Assembly (NCBI RefSeq): GCF_014596975.1
Contig: NZ_JACVXD010000004.1
Location: forward strand, 1 to 64,000
DNA length: 64,000 nt
Origin: Aestuariibaculum marinum
GTDB taxonomy: Bacteria; Bacteroidota; Bacteroidia; Flavobacteriales; Flavobacteriaceae
Direction: 5' to 3'
Shown here: piece after piece, positions 58,201 to 64,000 of the stretch
Layout: each line of letters begins with the position of its first letter
Position numbering within the stretch: position 1 is the stretch's first letter
The notes under the pieces: model-generated
Seen by the model: only the letters and a program-made list of their open reading frames with translations
Databases searched by the model: none
Told to the model about the DNA's origin: nothing
Position numbers and translations under genes: made by a program

Positions 58201-59088
58201 TTATTGCAGTTTTTCTTTAAAAAAGTCTATCGTTCTTTTCCATGCTAAAGTAGCTGTAGCCTCATTGTATCTTGGAGTTGTATTATTATGGAAACCATGG
58301 TTAACTTCAGGGTAGATATGTGTTGTGTATTCGATGTTATTTGTTTTTAAGGCGGCTTCATAAACCTCCCAACCTGCATTAACGCGAGTATCTAATCCTG
58401 CATACTGAATGAGTAAGGGTGCTTTAATGTTAGCCGTTTCTTCAGTTGAAGGTTGCCCGCCATAAAATGGCACAGCTGCAGATAAAGAAGGCACTTTAAC
58501 CGCCATCATATTGGCAATCCATCCGCCAAAACAAAAACCGACCACACCAACTTTTCCGCTACAATCATTATGTTTTTTTAAATAGTTGTAAGCTGCAATA
58601 AAATCTTCCAGCATTTCATTGCGATCTCGTTGCCGCTGCAAAGCACGTCCGTCATCATCATTACCAGGATATCCTCCGAGTGGGGTTAGTGCGTCTGGAG
58701 CTAAGGAAATAAACCCTTCTAAGGCTGCACGCCTGCCAACATCCTCAATGTATGGGTTAAGTCCGCGATTTTCATGAACCACTATAATTCCAGGTAGTTT
58801 ACCTTTTGCTTTTTTAGGTTTAGAAAGTAATCCTTTGATGGAGCCACCGCCGTTAGGAGATTCGTAAGTAATAAATTTGGAATCTAATTTAGGATCATTG
58901 GGGTTAACCAATAATGTATCGTTATAGTTAGGTGTTATAAAACTTAACAGCGAAGACACGGTAATGCCTCCGACCGCAAAAACCGATAACTTTTCAACAA
59001 ATTGGCGTCTGTTTATTTTATTGTGTGCATAATCATCGTATAAATCGTAAATGTCCTGATTGATATCTTCTTTTTTTAATGGTTTCAT
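58201..59088 (-). CDS. Dienelactone hydrolase family protein with twin-arginine signal
   Basis: A 295-residue alpha/beta hydrolase. The N terminus carries a Tat-like motif (NRRQFVEKLS) followed by a hydrophobic stretch (FAVGGITVSSLLSF) at about residues 27-50, preceded by an unusually long n-region. The catalytic set is Cys in VGVVGFCFGGWIAN, Asp in YAGLDTRVNAGWE and His in EVNHGFHNNTTP. It would hydrolyse dienelactones or related esters outside the cytoplasm. It lies alone between the mechanosensitive channel and the divergent radC. Confidence 0.88.
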   Translation of the reverse strand: MKPLKKEDINQDIYDLYDDYAHNKINRRQFVEKLSVFAVGGITVSSLLSFITPNYNDTLLVNPNDPKLDSKFITYESPNGGGSIKGLLSKPKKAKGKLPGIIVVHENRGLNPYIEDVGRRAALEGFISLAPDALTPLGGYPGNDDDGRALQRQRDRNEMLEDFIAAYNYLKKHNDCSGKVGVVGFCFGGWIANMMAVKVPSLSAAVPFYGGQPSTEETANIKAPLLIQYAGLDTRVNAGWEVYEAALKTNNIEYTTHIYPEVNHGFHNNTTPRYNEATATLAWKRTIDFFKEKLQ

Positions 59089-59129
59089 TTAGTTGATGTG
59101 TTAAGGTTTGATTTTCAGTGGTTCAAATG

Positions 59130-59160
59130 TTGAAATATAAATTTACAATATTTATATTTA
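59130..59160 (+). promoter_or_regulatory. Promoter abutting radC
   Basis: TTG (59130-59132), a 20-base spacer and TATATTTA (59153-59160, one base from consensus). The box ends four bases before the radC ATG, predicting a leaderless transcript. Confidence 0.5.
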
Positions 59161-59164
59161 CTCT

Positions 59165-59863
59165 ATGCACGAAAAATCAACATCGTTTTCTATTAAAAGC
59201 TGGAGTCAGGACGATCGGCCCCGCGAAAAATTACTCTACAAAGGAAAATCAGCTCTGAGTGATGCCGAATTGGTTGCCATTTTAATTGGTTCGGGTAATC
59301 GAGAAGAGAGTGCTGTGGCTTTGTGTAAACGTATATTGGGAAGTGTAGATAATAATCTAAGCGCACTTGGGAAACTGTCGGTGAAACAATTAATGCAATT
59401 TAAAGGTATAGGAGAGGCTAAAGCTGTTACAATTGCTGCAGCGCTGGAGTTAGGGCGGCGACGACGTGGAGAGGAAGCTTTAGAGAAAAAGCAAATAAGT
59501 TCCAGTCGGTCTGTTTTTGAAGTGATGCAGCCCGTTATTGGCGAACTGCAACACGAAGAGTTCTGGATTATTTATTTAAATAACTCCAATAAAGTGATTC
59601 AAAAGAATCAGTTAAGTAAAGGAGGTATTACAGGAACGCTGGTCGATGTACGTTTGGTGCTAAAAACGGCTTTAGAAGTTGGAGCTACCGGGCTTATTTT
59701 GGCACATAACCACCCGTCGGGAACGTTAAGACCAAGCGAGGCTGATAAGCAAATCACGGAAAAGTTAAAAACTGCTGCGCAAAGTTTAGATATTAAAGTC
59801 TTAGATCATCTTATTATAACAGAAAATGCATACTTTAGTTTCGCAGACGAAGGAATTCTATAA
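59165..59863 (+). CDS. radC: RadC family JAB-domain protein
   Basis: A 232-residue protein. The N-terminal helix-hairpin-helix-like part (LSVKQLMQFKGIGEAKAVTI) is followed by a JAB/MPN metalloprotease-like domain with LILAHNHPSGTLRPSEADK (His-x-His and Asp ligands) and the upstream Glu in HEEFWIIYLNNSN. Once linked to DNA repair, RadC's function is unsettled. The MPN motif is intact. It heads a plus-strand run continuing into the deacetylase-like gene 30 bases later. Confidence 0.92.
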   Translation: MHEKSTSFSIKSWSQDDRPREKLLYKGKSALSDAELVAILIGSGNREESAVALCKRILGSVDNNLSALGKLSVKQLMQFKGIGEAKAVTIAAALELGRRRRGEEALEKKQISSSRSVFEVMQPVIGELQHEEFWIIYLNNSNKVIQKNQLSKGGITGTLVDVRLVLKTALEVGATGLILAHNHPSGTLRPSEADKQITEKLKTAAQSLDIKVLDHLIITENAYFSFADEGIL

Positions 59864-59893
59864 TTTAGCCATAAATACTGCTCGCTATTACGT

Positions 59894-61195
59894 ATGCTTT
59901 TAGTTTATACACATAAAATCACACCACGTTTAAAGTATGTTTTTAAACATATATGTACACGTATTTTAGGTGTTGAGGTCGATTTTACAACACAGATAGA
60001 AAGTTTCATTGCGCATGATAGTTTAAAAATGTCGTATACCAAACAACAGTTGGGTAACGAGTTTTTTATTAAAAGTCATGATATGTTGTTTGAACAGGGT
60101 TTAAGCGATGTAGAGGTGAATGTACAACCTTGGGAAGAGACTAAGAGTTTCTTTTCAGCAGGCGATAAAAGTGCTATTCCGTTCGATATTTTTGCGGCAT
60201 CCTTTTATTTGTTATCGCGATACGAAGAGTATTTACCACATGTAAAAGATGAATATGGCCGCTTTTTAGCCACGGAAAGTATAGCTTATAAAAATGGATT
60301 TTTAGAACAACCAGTTGTAGATATCTGGGCATTTAAATTCAGAGATGCACTTCAGCTACAGTTTGAAGATTTTAGTTTTCCTGAGCGCAAATACAGTATC
60401 AAACCCATTATAGATGTACCGACAGCATATCATTTTAAATTAAAAGGTGTCATGCGTGGTGTTGGCGGAACATTAAAAGAATTGTTTCAGCTAAAGTTTA
60501 AGGCGCTTTACAATAGGTTTATGGTTAAATTCGGTTTACAGCATGATCCTTACGATACCTTTAAGTATATCATAAACAAACAAAAGCAGAGTAACTATAA
60601 GTTTTTGTTTTTCTTCTTATTGGGAGACTTTTCAACTTACGATAAAGGTACCAATCCCAATAGTAAACATTTTATATCACTTATAAAGCATGTTGCCGAT
60701 TATTGTTATGTCGGGCTAAAGGCCTCTTATTTTGCGCTCGAAAATTCCGATGTGTTAAAGAAGGAAAAGATGCGCATGGAAGATATTTTAAATGTCCCTC
60801 TGAAGGCATCGCGCCAGTCATTTTCAAAATTAAATCTTCCGGAATCTTACAGAAACTTGATAGAACATGAGATTTTAGAAGACTATACTATGGGATATGT
60901 CAATTACATGGGCTTTCGCGCGGGAACCTGCACCCCTTTTCTGTTTTACGATCTAGATTATGAAGTGCAAACACCTTTAAAAATTAATTCGTATCACCTT
61001 ATGGATTATACCTTACTCAAGCAGCATTCGTTGTTAGATAAAAAGAAGGCCTTAAATAAAATAATTAGTGAAGTTAAAAAGGTGAAAGGAGAATTTATAC
61101 CGGTATTTCATAATTATACGTTTAGTGATGTAGAACGATGGAAAGGTTTTAAAGAATTATTCAATATTATTTTAGATTCTCCAGATGAAGATTAA
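59894..61195 (+). CDS. Polysaccharide deacetylase-like protein, probably inactive
   Basis: A 433-residue protein resembling flavobacterial polysaccharide-deacetylase-family proteins with an N-terminal DUF7033-like domain (FDIFAASFYLLSRYEEYLPH). The NodB-like half follows. Relatives usually read D-[IV]-D-x-A-Y and G-[IL]-H-x-S-Y. Here the matching stretches are IIDVPTAYHF (Pro for the second Asp) and VGLKASYFAL (Lys for His), so metal binding seems lost. The closing GEFIPVFHNYTFSD is kept. It overlaps the YjjG-type gene by 11 bases. The assignment of the changed residues is by eye. Confidence 0.7.
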   Translation: MLLVYTHKITPRLKYVFKHICTRILGVEVDFTTQIESFIAHDSLKMSYTKQQLGNEFFIKSHDMLFEQGLSDVEVNVQPWEETKSFFSAGDKSAIPFDIFAASFYLLSRYEEYLPHVKDEYGRFLATESIAYKNGFLEQPVVDIWAFKFRDALQLQFEDFSFPERKYSIKPIIDVPTAYHFKLKGVMRGVGGTLKELFQLKFKALYNRFMVKFGLQHDPYDTFKYIINKQKQSNYKFLFFFLLGDFSTYDKGTNPNSKHFISLIKHVADYCYVGLKASYFALENSDVLKKEKMRMEDILNVPLKASRQSFSKLNLPESYRNLIEHEILEDYTMGYVNYMGFRAGTCTPFLFYDLDYEVQTPLKINSYHLMDYTLLKQHSLLDKKKALNKIISEVKKVKGEFIPVFHNYTFSDVERWKGFKELFNIILDSPDED

Positions 61196-61874
61196 CGGTA
61201 TTACAGATATTTTTTTTGATTTAGATCATACGTTATGGGATTTCGACAGGAACTCAGAATTGGCTTTTGGAAAAATTTTAAAATTAAATCAAGTTGAGGT
61301 CGATTTACAGGAGTTTTTAACTCATTATAAAGCGATTAACTTACAATACTGGAAATTATATCGTGATGAAAAAGTGGATAAGGCATTTATGCGCTTCGGA
61401 AGATTAAACGATACGTTTAACGCATTAAATGTGGTGGTAGCAGAAGAAGTAATTCATCAGTTAGCAGAAGATTATATAACGTATTTAACCGATCATAATT
61501 TTTTGTTTGATAATACGGTTGAAATTTTAGAGTATTTGTCGGTTAATTATAATTTACACATCCTATCGAATGGGTTTGAAGAGGTGCAAACTAAAAAACT
61601 TATTAAGTCAAATATCGATCACTTTTTTAAAACAGTAACCAACGGAGAGACTGTGGGTGTTAAAAAGCCAAACCCTAAAATTTTTTATCACGCCATAAAA
61701 CAGGCCAATACCTCTGTAGAAAAAAGTATCATGATAGGCGATGGTTTTGAAGCCGATATTCTAGGTGCTTTGGGGATAGGTATGGATGTTATTTATTTCA
61801 ATGAATTTGATAAGGAAGTCGAGGCGCATTTAAAACAAGTGAAAAACTTATTGGAGTTAAAAAAATATTTATAA
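61185..61874 (+). CDS. YjjG family noncanonical pyrimidine nucleotidase (HAD)
   Basis: A 229-residue HAD phosphatase. Motif I is DIFFDLDHTLWDFDRNSELA (nucleophile Asp, and the Trp-Asp-Phe typical of YjjG), motif II HILSNGFEEVQTKKL, Lys in VGVKKPNPKIFYHA and motif IV MIGDGFEADILGAL. YjjG dephosphorylates modified pyrimidine nucleotides and so cleans the pool. The start overlaps the previous gene by 11 bases, indicating co-translation. Confidence 0.92.
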   Translation: MKINGITDIFFDLDHTLWDFDRNSELAFGKILKLNQVEVDLQEFLTHYKAINLQYWKLYRDEKVDKAFMRFGRLNDTFNALNVVVAEEVIHQLAEDYITYLTDHNFLFDNTVEILEYLSVNYNLHILSNGFEEVQTKKLIKSNIDHFFKTVTNGETVGVKKPNPKIFYHAIKQANTSVEKSIMIGDGFEADILGALGIGMDVIYFNEFDKEVEAHLKQVKNLLELKKYL

Positions 61875-62011
61875 CGTTTCAAATTATGCGATTTTAATAT
61901 TTTTTACGTTTCAAAAAATAGAAGTAAATAACAAAACGTATATTTACTCAATTATCAAAAACAATAATGTATACGAAATTTATAATTTCAATTAAATTAG
62001 ATATTACAACA

Positions 62012-62869
62012 ATGAAAACTAAATTTTTATCACTTTTAGTAATGTGTTTAGTGGCGGGGAGTTTGTTTGCGCAGACCAATTTAAACGCTTATAAATATGT
62101 TATCGTTCCTAATAAATATGATTTTTTAAAAGAAAAAGATCAGTATCAATTGAATTCGTTAACCCAATTTTTATTTGAAAAATATGGGTTTACAGCTTTA
62201 AAGGAAGGGGAAGCCTACCCAGACGATTTGGTTAAGAATCGTTGTTTAGCCCTTAAATCTGATGCAATGAAAGATCCTGGGTTGTTTAAAACTAAATTAA
62301 CAGTAGAGCTAAAAGATTGTAATGATGCCGTGGTATACACTACAAAAGTGGGGGAGAGTCGCGAAAAGGATTTTTACAGAGCTTATACTGAGGCTTTAAG
62401 AGATGCTTTTACCGATATTGAAGCATTGAATTACAAGTATGAGCCAAACTTAGCGGCTACAACAACAACAACTACAGTCGTGGCAGCAACAAATACAAAT
62501 CAGGAAATACAGGAATTAAAAAATGAAATTCAAGCTTTAAAAGAAAAGGAGGCCCAACAAGCTGCTAGCGTTGCTGTCGTTCCGGTTGTTGCTGCTGAAA
62601 AAGTAGAAACGGCTAAGGAAGCAAAAACTATGGAAGCAGAAGTTAAAGAGGTTATGAATAGTGTGTTGTATGCTCAGGAAATAGAAAATGGCTATCAGTT
62701 AGTAGATGCAACACCTAAAGTGGTTTATAAAATTACTAAAACGGCACAGCCTAATTTATATATGGTAAACGGTGAAAATGCCATTATTTATAAAAAAGGA
62801 GATACTTGGTTGATCGAGTTTAATACTTCAGAAGGAACCAAGCAAAAAGAATTGAATATTAAGTTTTAA
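62012..62869 (+). CDS. Exported protein of unknown function with coiled-coil segment
   Basis: About 285 residues from ATG 62012, with a signal peptide (FLSLLVMCLVAGSLFA, then QTN). An N-terminal globular part (YKYVIVPNKYDFLKEKDQYQ, QFLFEKYGF) is followed by a Thr-rich run, a predicted coiled coil (IQELKNEIQALKEKEAQQ) and a C-terminal beta domain (YKITKTAQPNLYMVNG). I do not recognise a named family; similar proteins are frequent in flavobacteria. It is monocistronic, with a strong terminator. Confidence 0.75.
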   Translation: MKTKFLSLLVMCLVAGSLFAQTNLNAYKYVIVPNKYDFLKEKDQYQLNSLTQFLFEKYGFTALKEGEAYPDDLVKNRCLALKSDAMKDPGLFKTKLTVELKDCNDAVVYTTKVGESREKDFYRAYTEALRDAFTDIEALNYKYEPNLAATTTTTTVVAATNTNQEIQELKNEIQALKEKEAQQAASVAVVPVVAAEKVETAKEAKTMEAEVKEVMNSVLYAQEIENGYQLVDATPKVVYKITKTAQPNLYMVNGENAIIYKKGDTWLIEFNTSEGTKQKELNIKF

Positions 62870-62877
62870 ATCATAAT

Positions 62878-62908
62878 AAAAAATGGAAGCAATTGCTTCC
62901 ATTTTTTT
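62878..62908. terminator. Bidirectional terminator after the exported protein gene
   Basis: A perfect stem (aaaaaatggaagc with its complement, loop aatt) flanked by A and T runs between convergent genes. Confidence 0.9.
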
Positions 62909-62914
62909 ATTGGG

Positions 62915-64000
62915 TTAATACCCATATTTATCTTTCCATCGTTGTTTTAAAAATTCGCGATGCGCGTTTTCTCGAGCATTATTACCAGGTTCGTAAAATT
63001 TGGTGTTTTTAATTTCATCAGGTAAAAACTCCTGATTCGCAAAGTTGTTTTCGTAGTTATGGGCGTACTTATAGTTATCGCCATAACCTAGTTCTTTCAT
63101 AAGTTTGGTTGGTGCATTTCTAATATCTAATGGCACCGATAAATCCCCGGTTTGTTTCACCAGTTGTTGCGCCTTACCAATAGCTGTATAGGCAGCATTA
63201 CTTTTTGGTGAGCATGCTAAATACGTTGCACACTGACTTAAAATGATTCGTGATTCCGGATAACCAATTGTTGAAACTGCCTGAAAGGTATTATTCGCAA
63301 TAACCAGTGCTGTGGGGTTGGCATTGCCAATATCTTCACTGGCTGATATTAGCAATCGCCGGGCGATAAACTTTACATCTTCACCGCCTTCAATCATTCT
63401 GGCTAACCAGTATACAGCACCATTTGGGTCACTACCACGAATTGATTTTATAAAAGCTGAAATAATATCGTAGTGCTGGTCGCCGGTTTTATCGTAACGA
63501 ACCGTGTTGTTCTGAACCTTTTGTAAGACACTATCGTCAGTAATAATAATATTATCTGATTCCTCTGAATTGATGATGAGTTCAAAAATATTAAGTAATT
63601 TTCTGGCGTCGCCACCAGAGAGTTTCAAAAGCGCATTAGTCTCTTTAAGGGTAATCTTTTTGTCTGATAATTGTACATCTTCTTTAATAGCCCGTTGTAA
63701 AAGTGTTTCTAAATCGGCTTTTTCAAAAGGTTTTAAAATATAGACTTGACAACGTGATAGCAATGCCGAAATTACTTCAAAACTGGGGTTTTCAGTTGTT
63801 GCACCAATTAAGGTAACCCAGCCTTTTTCAACCGCTTGAAGTAACGAATCCTGTTGCGACTTACTAAAACGATGAATCTCATCGATAAATAAAATAGGAT
63901 TTTTTGTTGTAAACAGTCCACCACTTTGTTTGGCTTTATCAATGACTTCTCGAACATCTTTTACACCAGAACTTATGGCACTTAACGTATAGAATGGTCG
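62915..64000 (-). CDS. rarA: Replication-associated recombination protein RarA/MgsA (partial)
   Basis: The reading frame stays open to the right edge of the window, so the N-terminal part with Walker A is missing. The visible part has Walker B ILFIDEIHRFSKSQQDSLLQ, sensor 1 LIGATTENPSFEV, the arginine finger region SALLSRCQVYILKPF, sensor 2 SGGDARKLLNIFE, and the C-terminal tetramerisation domain (SIRGSDPNGAVYWLARMIEG, SASEDIGNANPTAL). RarA is an AAA+ clamp-loader-like ATPase acting at stalled replication forks. Confidence 0.94.
   Translation of the reverse strand, partial: RPFYTLSAISSGVKDVREVIDKAKQSGGLFTTKNPILFIDEIHRFSKSQQDSLLQAVEKGWVTLIGATTENPSFEVISALLSRCQVYILKPFEKADLETLLQRAIKEDVQLSDKKITLKETNALLKLSGGDARKLLNIFELIINSEESDNIIITDDSVLQKVQNNTVRYDKTGDQHYDIISAFIKSIRGSDPNGAVYWLARMIEGGEDVKFIARRLLISASEDIGNANPTALVIANNTFQAVSTIGYPESRIILSQCATYLACSPKSNAAYTAIGKAQQLVKQTGDLSVPLDIRNAPTKLMKELGYGDNYKYAHNYENNFANQEFLPDEIKNTKFYEPGNNARENAHREFLKQRWKDKYGY

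Noticed and set aside
63763..64000. Apparent early start of RarA at 63763
   Set aside because: The frame continues open to the window edge and encodes Walker B and sensor 1, so the gene is simply cut by the boundary.

Overview
The window is chromosomal DNA from a member of the Bacteroidota, almost certainly the family Flavobacteriaceae. The evidence is the gliding lipoprotein gene gldJ beside the type IX secretion genes porU and porV, a flavobacterial-style outer membrane and TonB gene set, AT-rich sequence, and many matches to the Bacteroidota promoter box TAnnTTTG a short distance before genes. Gene content is mostly core metabolism and envelope. I see no insertion sequence, prophage, CRISPR array or plasmid signature. 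Only the first ~280 bases and the tRNA block are clearly repetitive.

Layout: 1-277 holds two REP-like hairpins before an outer-membrane barrel gene (278-922). 992-3913 (minus) is an arsenosugar-type operon: an AhpD-like protein, the radical SAM enzyme ArsS, a TIGR04282 GT-A transferase and a purine nucleoside phosphorylase. Next come an acyl-CoA dehydrogenase (minus), then anmK, a Glu/Leu dehydrogenase and an NhaD antiporter. 9218-12510 is an exbB-exbD-tonB-folC operon. 12527-13033 is a promoter followed by three identical 169-bp tRNA-Val(TAC) units. A PAS-LuxR regulator, murF and gldJ (minus) are followed by porU-porV (plus). Then come cytidine deaminase and pyruvate dehydrogenase E1-alpha/E2.

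26109-28490 (minus) is the most unusual accessory locus. It holds a regulator joining a DUF4242 domain, a degenerate nucleotide-cyclase-like domain and an AraC DNA-binding domain. Beside it lie an exported DUF4242 protein, a truncated haemoglobin and a cytosolic DUF4242 protein. 28631-33333 (plus) carries an SDR, an HAD phosphatase, a SprT-like protein, a mannose-1-phosphate guanylyltransferase and a DUF389 membrane protein. 33371-34881 (minus) is an MlaF/MlaE-like ABC pair. 34986-37464 is a PafA-type alkaline phosphatase and an endonuclease. 37739-40219 (minus) is a glycosyltransferase / methyltransferase / KAS III-like cluster, followed by gcvP.

43293-48880 contains a UbiA-like membrane protein, an ECF sigma factor with a small Cys-rich putative anti-sigma, an M3 peptidase, a candidate small RNA and purE-purK. 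49034-55621 (plus) contains a fused HPRT-adenylate kinase, obgE, an ion channel, a DUF4136 lipoprotein, an SDR, a TPR protein and an Mpl-type ligase. 55639-59088 (minus) is a large MscS channel and a Tat-exported dienelactone hydrolase. 59165-62869 (plus) is radC, a deacetylase-like protein with apparently lost metal ligands, a YjjG-type nucleotidase and an exported protein of unknown function. The minus-strand rarA runs off the right edge.

Recurring themes are peptidoglycan synthesis and recycling (anmK, murF, mpl), purine handling (PNP, purE, purK, HPRT-Adk) and envelope energy and secretion (ExbBD-TonB, T9SS, Mla). Four genes (anmK, sprT-like, ubiA-like, radC) have a -7 box that ends only 4-6 nt before the start codon, suggesting leaderless transcripts.
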